Below, piece after piece: positions 9,303-19,024 of a DNA stretch of 64,000 bases. The notes under the pieces are model-generated. The model was not told the DNA's origin. It was given only the letters and a program-made list of their open reading frames with translations, and did no database searches. The stretch spans positions 186,001-250,000 of the forward strand of contig JADHTB010000003.1 in assembly GCA_016776605.1 (NCBI GenBank). Direction: 5' to 3'. The translations under genes were made by a program, and so were the position numbers. The stretch comes from Alphaproteobacteria bacterium. Lineage in GTDB: Bacteria; Pseudomonadota; Alphaproteobacteria; GCA-2731375. Each line of letters opens with the position of its first letter. Position 1 is the first letter of the stretch.

Positions 9303-12300
9303 TTATTCCGCCGCTGCCGGCATGGTGCTGCCCGGAACGCGCCATTCCGCCAGCAAGTTATCCTGCAGCGCCTTTGCGTCTTCCAGATGCCGTGCCTTGA
9401 TATGGCCGTAACCACTGATTAGCTCCGGCACCTGGGCCAGACGCACGGCAAGACCCAGATTGCCGGCTTTCAGGCCGGTCAGCAGTTCCCCGATCATGGC
9501 TTCATATTCACCAATCAGGCGGCGCTCCGTTCGCCGTTCCTCGGTCCGGCCAAAGATGTCCAGCGGGCCGCCGCGCAGAAATTTAAAGCGCGCCAGCCAG
9601 GTCATGGCGGTACCGATCCAGGGGCCGATATCCCGTTTTACAGGCAGGCCGGTTTCCGGATTGGTTTTGCTCCAGATCGGCGGCGCCAAATGAAAGGCCA
9701 GGGTGTAATCGCCCTCGAACTGCTGCTCTAACGCCGCCTTGAAACGGCCATCGCTATACAGCCGGGCCACCTCATATTCGTCCTTGTAGGCCATCAGTTT
9801 GTACAAATTGCGGGCCACGGCCATGGCCAGGGCCTGGCTGTCAGGCGAGATTTCAGCCTCCCGCGCTTTTACCTTTTCCACCAGGGCGCCATAGCGGCGG
9901 GCCAGGCGGCGGTTTTGATAGGCGGTCAGTTCCCCCTCGCGCCGCGCCACCAGAGCCGGCAAATCATCCTCCGCGACATCCGGGCTTGCGCCCCGATCGG
10001 CCTGCCCGATCACCGCTTCCAGGTCGACGGCAGCCCGCCGCCCCCACAGGAAGGCTGATTTATTCATCTCTATGGCGACGCCATTCATTTCGATGGCCTG
10101 CTCGATCGCCTCGGCCGATACTGGGATCAGGCCTTGCTGATAGGCATGGCCCAGCATGAACAAATTGGCGCCGATGGCATCCCCCAGCAGGGCGGTGGCC
10201 AGGCGGGTGGCGTTTAGGAAGGTGGCCTTGCCTGGCCCGGTCTCGGCCTGGATTCGTATCTCCACATCGTCGGCGGGGAATTCCAGGCTCGAATCCATGG
10301 CGAATTGCCCGGTGATCGCCTGGTTATTGTTGACCAGGACGTGGCTGCGGCCAGAATCTATGGCCGCCAGGGATAATTCACTGGCCGTGACCAGACTGTC
10401 ACAGCCCAGGATCAGATCGGCGGTGCCGGCGGACAGGCGGGCCGATTGAATATCGTCCTGACTAACCGCCAGACGGACGTGCGAGGAAACCGCACCGCCT
10501 TTTTGCGCCATGCCGAACTGATCGATGGTGGAAAACGCCTTGCCCTCCATATGCGCGGCCATGGTCAACAGGGCGGAAATGGTTACAACGCCGGTGCCGC
10601 CAATGCCGGTGATCAGGATGCTGTAGGCTTCGCCCTCGAGCAGCGCCGGGCGCTTGGGTTCGGGCAACAGGCGTACGCTTTCCGGTACATCCGCCACCGC
10701 GCCCGCCTTGCGCGGAATACCGCCAACAACCGAGACAAAGCTGGGGCAGAAGCCTTCGGCGCAGGAATAATCCTTGTTGCAGGAGGATTGATCAATCCGC
10801 CTTTTGCGGCCGAAATCCGTCTGCAATGGCAGCACGGACATGCAGTTGGACGTGGTGGAGCAATCACCGCAGCCTTCGCAGACCAGGTGGTTGACGAACA
10901 GGCGCCGGGCCGGGTCTTCCATGTCGCCGCGCTTGCGCCGGCGCCGTTTCTCGGCGGCACAGGTCTGGTCGTAAATCAGTACCGAGACCCCTTCGACCTC
11001 GCGCAATTCCCGTTGCACCCGGTCTAACGAGCGGCGATGTTCGAATGTGGTGCCGGGCGCAAAATCGGCGCTGGTGGGATACTTGTCAGGCTGATCGCTG
11101 ACGACGACGATCTTCTTTACCCCTTCAGCATGGACCTGACGCGAGATTGCCATGGGGCTCAATTCGCCGTCGATGGGCTGGCCGCCGGTCATGGCCACGG
11201 CGTCATTGAACAGGATCTTGTAGGTGATGTTGACCTTGGCCGCGATGCAGGCGCGGATCGCCAGCAAACCGGAATGGAAATAGGTGCCATCGCCAAGATT
11301 TTGAAAGACATGGCCGGCCTTGGAAAATGGGAAATGCCCAATCCAGTTTGCCCCTTCACCGCCCATGTGGGTATGGGCGTCGATGTTGCGATCCATATAG
11401 GTGGCCATGAAATGACAGCCAACGCCACCCTGTCCACGGCTGCCGTCCGGTACCTTGGTCGAGGTGTTATGGGGGCAGCCGGAACAGAAATAAGGAATGC
11501 GCGTTACCGTCATCTGTTGGCGTTGCGCGGCACGGGCCTCTTTCGCCGCCAGGAAGGCGAGACGCGCCTCAATCCGGTCGCTGGTATGGAAATGTTTGAT
11601 CCGGCCGGCCAGGGCGCGGGCGATTTCCTCGGCCCCGAATTCGCCGCACCCGGGCAACATCTCGTTGCCCTCGCCGTCATGGCGCCCAACCACCCGGGGC
11701 CGCCGCCCCTCGGGCAGATCATAAAGGGCGTCACGCACCTTGCTTTCCATGAAGCGGCGTTTTTCCTCCACCACCACTACTTCTTCCAGGCCGGTGGCGA
11801 AATTGCGCACGGTCTCGGCATCGAAGGGGAAGGGCATGCCCATTTTCAACATTACGATGCCAAGGTCGGCGGCCTGGGCGGCATTGATGCCCAGTTCCAT
11901 CAAGGCCTGACGCACATCGGTCGCCGCCTTGCCGCTGGAAATGATGCCGATCCGGGGCCGGGGACTTTCCATCACGACTTTGTTCAGGTTGTTGGCGCGG
12001 GCAAAGGCCATCGCGGCGGGCAGTTTGAATTGGCGCAGCCGTGTTTCCTGCAAGGTCCAACTGTCGCCGGCCCGAATATTGACGCCATCTTCGGGGAAGG
12101 TGAATTCGGGCAGGATGATTTTTAAACGGGACGGGTCGCCGTCTATGGGCGCGGCGGCATCGACCGTATCCGCCGTGACCTTGAAACCGGTCCAGGCGCC
12201 GCTGAAGCGGGACATGGCCCAGCCGTAAAGGCCGTAATCGACAATTTCCTGCACCGTGGCGGGATACAGCATGGGCATCTGCAAATCGGCGAACATGGTT

Positions 12301-12779
12301 TCTGATGCTGCCGGCACATCGGTGGATTTCATGGCGTGATCGTCGCCCACCACGGCCAGAACGCCACCATGTTGCGAGGTGCCGATCATGTTGGCGTGAC
12401 GTATGGCGTCGATGGAACGGTCCAGGCCCGGCCCCTTGCCATACCACATGGCGAAAACACCATCATGGGTGCTGTCGCCGAACATGGAGGATTGCTGGCT
12501 ACCCAGGCAAGACGTCGCCGCCAGGTCTTCATTAATTCCGGGAACGAAATGAATGGCCCTATCCGCCAGAAACCGGTTGGCGCGCCATAATTCCTTGTCG
12601 ATATTATGCATGGGCGAGCCGCGATAGCCGGAAATAAAGCTGGCGGTGTTTAGGCCGGCGGCCTTGTCCCGCAGGTATTGCAACATGGCGACGCGTACGA
12701 GGGCTTGACTGCCGGTCAGGTAAATCCGGCCTTCCTCGCTTTGATATTTATCGTCAAGAGAGACTGCCGTTAGCGTCAT
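9303..12779 (-). CDS. Indolepyruvate ferredoxin oxidoreductase (fused alpha-beta type)
   Basis: This 1158-aa fused enzyme is of the type found in proteobacteria. It oxidatively decarboxylates aryl-pyruvates to aryl-acetyl-CoA and reduces ferredoxin. The order of regions is pyrimidine-binding ThDP domain (ISGYRGSP), ThDP pyrophosphate region (CSGCPHNTS, GGEGANWIG), a cysteine-rich cluster (CEGCGDCSTTSNC) and the gamma-type domain (GIGGTGVVTISALL). A GAGGATGAG ribosome site precedes the ATG. It stands alone. With Bcr and Kor about 10 kb away it could be a second source of low-potential electrons from aromatic amino acids, which is inference. Confidence 0.93.
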   Translation of the reverse strand: MTLTAVSLDDKYQSEEGRIYLTGSQALVRVAMLQYLRDKAAGLNTASFISGYRGSPMHNIDKELWRANRFLADRAIHFVPGINEDLAATSCLGSQQSSMFGDSTHDGVFAMWYGKGPGLDRSIDAIRHANMIGTSQHGGVLAVVGDDHAMKSTDVPAASETMFADLQMPMLYPATVQEIVDYGLYGWAMSRFSGAWTGFKVTADTVDAAAPIDGDPSRLKIILPEFTFPEDGVNIRAGDSWTLQETRLRQFKLPAAMAFARANNLNKVVMESPRPRIGIISSGKAATDVRQALMELGINAAQAADLGIVMLKMGMPFPFDAETVRNFATGLEEVVVVEEKRRFMESKVRDALYDLPEGRRPRVVGRHDGEGNEMLPGCGEFGAEEIARALAGRIKHFHTSDRIEARLAFLAAKEARAAQRQQMTVTRIPYFCSGCPHNTSTKVPDGSRGQGGVGCHFMATYMDRNIDAHTHMGGEGANWIGHFPFSKAGHVFQNLGDGTYFHSGLLAIRACIAAKVNITYKILFNDAVAMTGGQPIDGELSPMAISRQVHAEGVKKIVVVSDQPDKYPTSADFAPGTTFEHRRSLDRVQRELREVEGVSVLIYDQTCAAEKRRRRKRGDMEDPARRLFVNHLVCEGCGDCSTTSNCMSVLPLQTDFGRKRRIDQSSCNKDYSCAEGFCPSFVSVVGGIPRKAGAVADVPESVRLLPEPKRPALLEGEAYSILITGIGGTGVVTISALLTMAAHMEGKAFSTIDQFGMAQKGGAVSSHVRLAVSQDDIQSARLSAGTADLILGCDSLVTASELSLAAIDSGRSHVLVNNNQAITGQFAMDSSLEFPADDVEIRIQAETGPGKATFLNATRLATALLGDAIGANLFMLGHAYQQGLIPVSAEAIEQAIEMNGVAIEMNKSAFLWGRRAAVDLEAVIGQADRGASPDVAEDDLPALVARREGELTAYQNRRLARRYGALVEKVKAREAEISPDSQALAMAVARNLYKLMAYKDEYEVARLYSDGRFKAALEQQFEGDYTLAFHLAPPIWSKTNPETGLPVKRDIGPWIGTAMTWLARFKFLRGGPLDIFGRTEERRTERRLIGEYEAMIGELLTGLKAGNLGLAVRLAQVPELISGYGHIKARHLEDAKALQDNLLAEWRVPGSTMPAAAE

Positions 12780-12912
12780 GGCTCATCCTCGCTATGTCAT
12801 CGGGCCGAAGGCGGGTGTCGGGATGATCCAACTAAACAGCCAGACTGGCAAGTGCGAGGGGGTAAAAATTTTAAATTGTCAACGTGCGCATCCCTATCGG
12901 CGCGGCTCAATA

Positions 12913-13422
12913 TTAAGCCTCGCTTTTGCCTATGATCATCTTGAGGCCGGCGATGATCTGCCTGGCAACTTCCGGCCCCTGGCCTTTGACTTTATCGGAC
13001 ACGACGGTCTGCATGGCCTGTAGGTGGGCGGCGATGGCCAGCTGTTCGGTGGTGCCAACCCGGTCGACGGTGGGGAGGAATTCACACAACATCCGGCCGA
13101 TTTCCGTGACCAGATTGTAGCCAAAGGTGCCCGCCTCGCCCCGGATTTCGTGGGTTTTCACGATCAGCAGGGACAGGTCATATTCCGAAGTATCCTGCAT
13201 CTTCTGGAACAAGGCTATTAGGGCGCGCATATCGGCTTCGAAGCGGGGCTCGAAATTCGGCTTGTCCTTCTCCAGGACAAATTCGGCCATCGGCACCGGG
13301 TTCTTTTCGGAGCGGATATTGGCGCCGACTTTTACCTGCAATTTGTTTGGCGCGGCAATGATTTCATGCTCGTCCGCCCTGACAGCCAATAGATCGGCAG
13401 CTTTGCTGCTACTCTTGCCCAT
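12913..13422 (-). CDS. HPt-domain-like protein
   Basis: This 169-aa soluble protein is mostly helical, with a charged N terminus. The segment THEIRGEAGTFGYNLVTEIG resembles the histidine phosphotransfer signature (HxxKGxA...G) with H91 as the would-be phosphorylated residue. A preceding acidic helix (FEADMRALIALF) fits an HPt four-helix bundle. No histidine kinase or response regulator adjoins it. The family assignment is from this motif only; another four-helix protein remains possible. Repeat A2 lies 137 bp upstream of its start. Confidence 0.55.
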   Translation of the reverse strand: MGKSSSKAADLLAVRADEHEIIAAPNKLQVKVGANIRSEKNPVPMAEFVLEKDKPNFEPRFEADMRALIALFQKMQDTSEYDLSLLIVKTHEIRGEAGTFGYNLVTEIGRMLCEFLPTVDRVGTTEQLAIAAHLQAMQTVVSDKVKGQGPEVARQIIAGLKMIIGKSEA

Positions 13423-13559
13423 AAAAGGTCTCTATTTCTCTACTGATCAATACGTCAATTCTGGTAGGCATCTTATATTCGGCTGGTAAACACAGGGTTA
13501 AGACGCGATTTTATTTCAACTGCCCGCGTCGGCGGGCATGGCGACAATCGAGCTGCTCT

Positions 13560-13660
13560 AGAGCAATTCCGAATTAAAGAGAATCGCGAAGCGATTCTAA
13601 GTGATTGGAAAAATTGCTCTAATTCTAAAGATCTGAGCATTTTCAGAATGAAAATGCTCT
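13560..13660. repeat. Family A structured repeat (A2)
   Basis: This full 101-bp copy has the outer stem AGAGCAATT...AATTGCTCT, the inner stem AGAATCGC-GAA-GCGATTCT and the second hairpin GAGCATTTTC-AGAAT-GAAAATGCTC. It lies 23 bp beyond the stop of the CoA-transferase and upstream of the HPt-like gene, so it could end or process that transcript. Confidence 0.92.
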
Positions 13661-13683
13661 AGGCCTTGCCTAAAGCGGATACT

Positions 13684-14904
13684 CTAAGTCTCCAGCACAT
13701 GGCCGGCGGCGAACAATGCCTCTATTTCGGCCTCGGGCAGGCCGGCATCGGCCAGGATCTGGCGGCTATGCTGGCCAATTGCAGGGGGGTCTTCGCGGAC
13801 CGAAAAACTGCGGCCGTCCATCTCGAGGGGCAGGCGCGGGGTCTTGACCTGGCCGCCGCCGGGCACATTCATCTTGCGCAACTGACCGCCTGCATTCAGG
13901 TGAGGGTCATCCAGTAGATCCTCGGGCTTGTTGACCGGGCCGAATGCCAGTTGCGCCGTATCGCACAGGGCCAGCAGCGCATCCGTTGAAATGCCTTTGC
14001 ACATCTCTGCAATGGCGCCAACCAGCCAATCCCGTTGCGCCACCCGGCCGCCGTTGCTTTGCAGGCGTTCGTCCGCCAAGAAATCGGGTCGTTCAAAAAC
14101 ATCACAAAATCGCAGCCATTGGGTATCCGTCACCACGCCAATAAAAATCGCCTTGCCCTCGGCGCTTTCAAAAGTGTCGTAAATGCCCCAGGCCCGGATT
14201 GGCACCGACATAGGCACCAACGGCTTGCCATTCATGCCATGCTGCACCATATGCTGGCCCACCGCGAAGACGGCTGTTTCGAATAACGCGGCCTTGACCA
14301 ATTGCCCCATGCCCGCAGTGCCCGCAGTGCCCACCGCACCGGGTGCGTCGCGCTCGCGCAAGGCGGCCAGCACGCCGATCACGCCAGCCATACCGCCCAT
14401 GATATCCACCACCGATGCGCCCGCCCGCAGGGGCTGGCCCGGCGGCCCGGTCATATAGGCTAGGCCGCTCATCATCTGTACGATCTCGTCCAAGGCCCGG
14501 CGTTCTTCGTAGGGACCGGACAGGAAGCCTTTCAATTGCAGATAGATCAAACCGGGATTCAGGGTCTTTAGCGCCTCATAGCCCAGGCCCAGCCGGTCCA
14601 TGGTGCCCAGGGCAAAATTTTCCAGCAAGACATCCGAACGCCGTACCAGGGCCTCCACCGCGGGCCGGCTACCGGGCGCCTTCAGGTCGATGGCCAGGCT
14701 TTGCTTGTTGCGGCAGAACAAGGGAAAAAAGCTAATGCCGACACCTTGCAAGTGCCGCGTCCGGTCGCCGTCGGGCACCGGTTCGATCTTGGTTACCTGC
14801 GCGCCCAGGTCGGCCAGGATCATGCCCGCCGACGGCCCCATCACCGCATGGCTGAATTCCAACACCTTGATCCCCGCCAAGGGCAGGCCTGCCCGGTTAC
14901 TCAT
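13684..14904 (-). CDS. CaiB/BaiF-type CoA-transferase (family III)
   Basis: This 406-aa family III CoA-transferase has the opening GIKVLEFSHAVMGPSAGM, the ADLGAQVTKIEP strand, NKQSLAIDLKAP and the DVLLENFALGTMDRLGL segment. The latter is where these enzymes differ most: the usual catalytic Asp segment (FRPG) is replaced by FALG. The ATG at 14904 has GAGG 6 nt upstream, which beats the TTG at 14910 in the track. It moves CoA between carboxylic acids; the acids are unknown. It is followed by repeat A2. Confidence 0.9.
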   Translation of the reverse strand: MSNRAGLPLAGIKVLEFSHAVMGPSAGMILADLGAQVTKIEPVPDGDRTRHLQGVGISFFPLFCRNKQSLAIDLKAPGSRPAVEALVRRSDVLLENFALGTMDRLGLGYEALKTLNPGLIYLQLKGFLSGPYEERRALDEIVQMMSGLAYMTGPPGQPLRAGASVVDIMGGMAGVIGVLAALRERDAPGAVGTAGTAGMGQLVKAALFETAVFAVGQHMVQHGMNGKPLVPMSVPIRAWGIYDTFESAEGKAIFIGVVTDTQWLRFCDVFERPDFLADERLQSNGGRVAQRDWLVGAIAEMCKGISTDALLALCDTAQLAFGPVNKPEDLLDDPHLNAGGQLRKMNVPGGGQVKTPRLPLEMDGRSFSVREDPPAIGQHSRQILADAGLPEAEIEALFAAGHVLET

Positions 14905-14988
14905 ACTCAACCTCGTTCCAAAATGATTTTATCCATGCCTCGGATGACAATGCGCCGGATACCGCGGCATGGCGACAAGACATGGCAT

Positions 14989-16254
14989 CTACCAGGCGCC
15001 ACGGGTGTCGATCACGAACTTGTCCTTGATCAGATCGCGGCCGACATGCATGAAGGCGAAGTGATCCACCAACAGCAGAATGACGTTGGCCTGTTCAATG
15101 GCCATATCGAAATCGGCCAATTCCAGGCCGCGATCGCTCAACGCCTTGGGCAGGGCGGAAATATGGGGTTCGACCACCAATAATTTCGCGACTTTACTGT
15201 CGGCAAGCTGGGCTACGATCTCGACTGCCGGGCTTTCCCGCAGATCATCCACATCCGCCTTGTAGGACAGGCCCAGACAGGCGACCACGGGATCCACCAG
15301 GGACTGTGCCCGCGCCACCACCTTGGCGCAGACGATGCCCGGCATGGCGTCATTGATCTGCCGCGCCATGCGGATAATCCTGGCGTCTTCCGGCGCACCC
15401 TCGACGATGAACCACGGATCGACCGCAATACAATGGCCGCCGACGCCGGGGCCGGGCGACAGGATATTGACCCGGGGGTGCAGGTTGGCCATCTGGATCA
15501 ATTCCCAGACGCTGATTTTGTGCCGGTCGCAAATGACCGACAATTCGTTGGCGAAGGCGATGTTCACGTCCCGGTAGGCGTTTTCGGTCAGCTTGGACAT
15601 TTCCGCCGTGCGCGCATTGGTCACCTTGCATTCGCCCTGTACCACGATGCGATACAGGGACAAGGCCCGCTGGGCGCATTTGCGGGTCATGCCGCCAATC
15701 ACCCGGGCGTTATTCACCACCTCTTCGATAATCCGCCCCGGCAGCACCCGTTCAGGGCAATGGGCGACGTTGATATCCGCCATCTCGCCCTTGTCATGGG
15801 GGAAACTGAGGTCGGGCCGCAAGGTCGCCATCCAGCGCGCCATCTTTTCTGTCGTACCCACGGGCGAAGTGGATTCCAGGATTACCAGATTGCCTTTTAC
15901 TAAAACCGGCGCGATGGCCTCGGCCGCCGCTTGTACATAATTGAGGTCCGCGCCGAGGCTGGCGCCATGGCCCGTGTCATCGCCCTCCCGCAGCGGCGTG
16001 GGTACGGCAACCAGAAAGGCGTCGGCGGCCTGCACCGCTGTGCTGACGGACAATTTGCCATTTTCCACCACCCGGCGCACCAGGGCATCCAGGTCGGGCT
16101 CGCCGAAATGCGGTTTGCCGGCGCTGATGCTGTCGACTACGTTTTGGCTGGTATCCGTGCCGAGGATCTGCACCCCGTGATTGGCAAACACCGCCGCCGT
16201 GGGCAGACCGATATAACCCAGACCGACAACGCTGATTTTATTAAAGCTGTTCAT
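14989..16254 (-). CDS. wecC: UDP-N-acetyl-D-mannosaminuronate dehydrogenase
   Basis: This UDP-sugar dehydrogenase of 421 aa oxidises UDP-ManNAc to UDP-ManNAcA for surface polysaccharide. It has the NAD-binding [16 protein letters not shown] at the N terminus, the substrate segment [13 protein letters not shown], and the catalytic cysteine in [13 protein letters not shown]. The ATG at 16254 ([10 protein letters not shown]) is chosen over the track start 90 bp upstream, which lies inside wecB. It overlaps the end of wecB by 14 bp, implying translational coupling. WecB and WecC are consecutive steps in the same pathway, which supports the call over a GDP-mannose or UDP-glucose dehydrogenase. Confidence 0.9.
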   Translation of the reverse strand: MNSFNKISVVGLGYIGLPTAAVFANHGVQILGTDTSQNVVDSISAGKPHFGEPDLDALVRRVVENGKLSVSTAVQAADAFLVAVPTPLREGDDTGHGASLGADLNYVQAAAEAIAPVLVKGNLVILESTSPVGTTEKMARWMATLRPDLSFPHDKGEMADINVAHCPERVLPGRIIEEVVNNARVIGGMTRKCAQRALSLYRIVVQGECKVTNARTAEMSKLTENAYRDVNIAFANELSVICDRHKISVWELIQMANLHPRVNILSPGPGVGGHCIAVDPWFIVEGAPEDARIIRMARQINDAMPGIVCAKVVARAQSLVDPVVACLGLSYKADVDDLRESPAVEIVAQLADSKVAKLLVVEPHISALPKALSDRGLELADFDMAIEQANVILLLVDHFAFMHVGRDLIKDKFVIDTRGAW

Positions 16255-17353
16255 GGCGCAGTCTCTCCACAATCCGTTCGCTGGCCCGGCCGTCGCCGTA
16301 CGGGTTATGGGCCCGTGACATAGCCTGGTAGGCGTCATTATCATCCAAAAGAACGCCCAAACGCTCCAATAGTCTATCGGTATCGGTGCCGACCAGCTCT
16401 ACCGTTCCGGCATCCACTGCCTCGGGCCGTTCGGTGGTGTCGCGGGTGACCAGCACCGGCTTGCCCAGCGAGGGCGCTTCTTCCTGGACGCCGCCTGAAT
16501 CCGTGACGATCAATTCGGCGCGGCGCATCAGATAAAGAAACGGCAGATAATCCAGGGGCGGGATTAAATGCACATTGTCGTGGCCGCTTAGCACGTCGTT
16601 GGCCGCTTTTTGCACATTTGGATTCAGATGCACCGGGTAGACCACGACCACATCATCGCGCATGGCCAAGGTCGCCAGGGCACGGCAGACCCGTTCCAGA
16701 CCGCCGTCAAAATTCTCCCGGCGGTGGCCGGTCGTCAAAACCAGGCGCTTGGCCGGGTCGATAAAATCAAATTGCTTTTGCAATTGCGACTGCAGCCCGG
16801 GTGATCCGTCAATGATCCCGATCGCCTGCAAAAGGGCATCGATCACCGTGTTGCCGGTGACCAGGATGCGCCCGTCCTCGATACCCTCGGCCAGCAGGTT
16901 TTGCCGCGAAGTCTCGGTGGGGGGAAAATGCAGATCGGCGATGACCGAGGTCATCTTGCGGTTCATTTCCTCGGGCCAGGGGGAATATATATTGCCCGTG
17001 CGCAAGCCCGCCTCGATATGACCCACCGGGGTTTTTTCATAATAAGCGGCCAGGGCGGCGGCAAATGTCGTGGTGGTATCGCCCTGAACCAGGACCCGGT
17101 CGGGCCGGCAGTCCTGGATTACCCCCTGGACACCGGAAAGCGCGGCCGAGGTAATGTAACTCAGGCCCTGGCCCGCCTGCATGATATCCAGATCATAGTC
17201 GGGCGTAATATGGAACAAGGCCAGCACCTGATCCAGCATCTCCCGGTGCTGGGCGGTGACGCAGACCAAGGACTCAATGCCCTCCGCCGCCGCCAACGCC
17301 TTGACGACCGGGGCCAGCTTGATGGCTTCAGGCCTGGTGCCGAATACGGTCAA
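16241..17353 (-). CDS. wecB: UDP-N-acetylglucosamine 2-epimerase (non-hydrolysing)
   Basis: This 370-aa epimerase converts UDP-GlcNAc to UDP-ManNAc, the substrate of the WecC encoded just downstream. It contains [53 protein letters not shown] and the active-site [14 protein letters not shown]. The track start is a TTG that removes the usual first residues of this family. In frame upstream is IKVL, with the ATC at 17362 sitting 7 nt after GAGAGGG, exactly where the family ATG is expected. The true initiation codon is therefore uncertain. Confidence 0.92.
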   Translation of the reverse strand: MTVFGTRPEAIKLAPVVKALAAAEGIESLVCVTAQHREMLDQVLALFHITPDYDLDIMQAGQGLSYITSAALSGVQGVIQDCRPDRVLVQGDTTTTFAAALAAYYEKTPVGHIEAGLRTGNIYSPWPEEMNRKMTSVIADLHFPPTETSRQNLLAEGIEDGRILVTGNTVIDALLQAIGIIDGSPGLQSQLQKQFDFIDPAKRLVLTTGHRRENFDGGLERVCRALATLAMRDDVVVVYPVHLNPNVQKAANDVLSGHDNVHLIPPLDYLPFLYLMRRAELIVTDSGGVQEEAPSLGKPVLVTRDTTERPEAVDAGTVELVGTDTDRLLERLGVLLDDNDAYQAMSRAHNPYGDGRASERIVERLRHEQL

Positions 17354-17460
17354 AACCTTGATGGGGCACCCTCTCAGATGTTCGGTGCAATATGAAAAGC
17401 CACAATTCGCCAGACAACAGGCAAAATACTACAATGGCGTCGATTGAATAGCACGTGAAG

Positions 17461-18624
17461 CTAATTTATCGAACCCGGACTAAACCGCGCCGGCGACAGA
17501 TCAGCAGCGATGACACCGAATTGTTTCAGATCCGCGGGAACATCGTTGCCCACTGCCAAGGCCGCCGCGACCCGCCCCATGGATGGCGATGTTTGAATGC
17601 CGTAACCGCCCTGTCCGGCCAGCCAGAAGAAGCCCGGCACCTTTGGGTCGAACCCCACGACCGGCGTCTTGTCGGCAACGAACGAGCGCAACCCGGCCCA
17701 ACTGCGGATAATGCGGCCAATTTCCAGTGTGGTCGCCGTTTGCAGGCGGTCCACGGCAATGGCGATATCCAGCTCCTCCGGCTGAACATCACAGGGTGCC
17801 ATCGGCGTTTCATCCGCCGGCGAGCCCATCAGCGCGCCGCTTTCGGGGCGGGCGTAGAATTCTTCGTCCGCGTCGATAAATGCGGGCCAGGCGGCAAAGT
17901 CCATATCGCCGGGGCCATCGAACAGAATGGCGGTACGGCGTTTCGGCATCAGCCCCACACGCTTTGCGCCTGCTATATCGGCGACTTCATCGCACCAGGC
18001 GCCGGCTGCGTTGATGATCACCTTGGCGAAAATATCCTCGCCTCCTGCATGAACATGCCAGCTGTCTCCTCGGCGTTCGAGGCCGGTAACCCTGGCGTCC
18101 TGGCGAAGCTGGACGCCGCGCTTGCGGGCGCCGCGCAAAAAGCCCTGATGCAAGGCATTGACGTCCATGTCCATGGCGTCCGCTTCCAACACCCCAGCCG
18201 CGATGTAACCCTGGCGCAGCACCGGCACCAGTTCCCGGGCCTCCGCCCCCGTCAGGCGCTGCATGCCATCAAGATGTTTGGTACCCGCGTCATAGGCCGC
18301 ATCCAGGGACGCCATCTGGTCTTCACGCCCGACAAACAGGGCGCCGCGCGGTGTCAGGATTACTGTGTCGGTGAAGCCATCGGGCGGGTCGATTAAGAAA
18401 GAACGCCCGCCGCTGGTTAACGCGCGGATCGGGGCGTTGCCATAGGATTCCGAATACAGCGCGGCGGAGCGGCCAGTGGTGTGATAGCCGGGCTGGGCTT
18501 CCATTTCCAGCATCAGCACACTGCCCTCGGTGGATAGAAAATAAGCGGCCGAGGCACCGGCCATGCCGGCGCCGATAATGACGAAATCAAACGATTGACC
18601 GTGCGATACCAAATCAGACGCCAT
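17461..18624 (-). CDS. FAD-dependent amine/hydroxyacid oxidase (DadA/GlpD-like)
   Basis: This 387-aa DAO-family flavoprotein starts with the Rossmann motif FDFVIIGAGMAGASAAYFL followed by LMLEMEAQPGYHTTGRS. It ends with the FAD-contacting FFWLAGQGGYGIQTSPSMG. The family oxidises D-amino acids, glycine derivatives, glycerol-3-phosphate or 2-hydroxyglutarate; the last is a reasonable alternative. The start at 18624 (MASDLVSHG) has a GGAG about 10 nt upstream. It is 127 bp downstream of the bcr-ferredoxin operon on the same strand, but a separate unit is likely. Confidence 0.85.
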   Translation of the reverse strand: MASDLVSHGQSFDFVIIGAGMAGASAAYFLSTEGSVLMLEMEAQPGYHTTGRSAALYSESYGNAPIRALTSGGRSFLIDPPDGFTDTVILTPRGALFVGREDQMASLDAAYDAGTKHLDGMQRLTGAEARELVPVLRQGYIAAGVLEADAMDMDVNALHQGFLRGARKRGVQLRQDARVTGLERRGDSWHVHAGGEDIFAKVIINAAGAWCDEVADIAGAKRVGLMPKRRTAILFDGPGDMDFAAWPAFIDADEEFYARPESGALMGSPADETPMAPCDVQPEELDIAIAVDRLQTATTLEIGRIIRSWAGLRSFVADKTPVVGFDPKVPGFFWLAGQGGYGIQTSPSMGRVAAALAVGNDVPADLKQFGVIAADLSPARFSPGSIN

Positions 18625-18751
18625 GGGATTGATGATCTCCGCCGCTCCCGAACCCCGCGCCCGGCAGCCGCTTCCAGCATAAAATTTCATCTGGAAAATG
18701 CAAGAAACGCCACGGATGCCGGCCTTGCCGCGCTTGGCGAAATAGGCTGCT

Positions 18752-19000
18752 TTAGTTGCCCAAGGCTTCGAATTTGTCCATCAGTTCGTCTTGGCTTTCA
18801 ACAAAATCCGGGTGCTGCTCAATGCAGTCGACCACCGGGCAGACCAGACGGCATTGGGGTTCGTCCTCGTGGCCGACGCACTCGGTGCATTTGAAGGCAT
18901 CGATGGTATAGAACGGGTCGCCAGCCGAAATTGCGTCGTTGGGGCAGACGGGCTCGCAGGCATCGCAGGCGGTGCAGGTTTCGTTGATCAACAGTGCCAT
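18752..19000 (-). CDS. Dicluster 4Fe-4S ferredoxin (benzoyl-CoA reductase electron donor)
   Basis: This 82-aa ferredoxin has two cluster motifs: CTACDACEPVCPNDAI, and CTECVGHEDEPQCRLVCP with eight residues between the second and third cysteines. That asymmetric spacing is typical of the Alvin/YfhL-type 2[4Fe-4S] ferredoxins, which include the donors to Thauera benzoyl-CoA reductase. It begins 24 bp after bcrD and is the last gene of the minus-strand bcr operon. It should carry electrons from 2-oxoacid:ferredoxin oxidoreductase to the BcrAD activator. A cytosolic protein. Confidence 0.9.
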   Translation of the reverse strand: MALLINETCTACDACEPVCPNDAISAGDPFYTIDAFKCTECVGHEDEPQCRLVCPVVDCIEQHPDFVESQDELMDKFEALGN

Positions 19001-19024
19001 GATCGGCTCCTTCCTCGGATAAAC

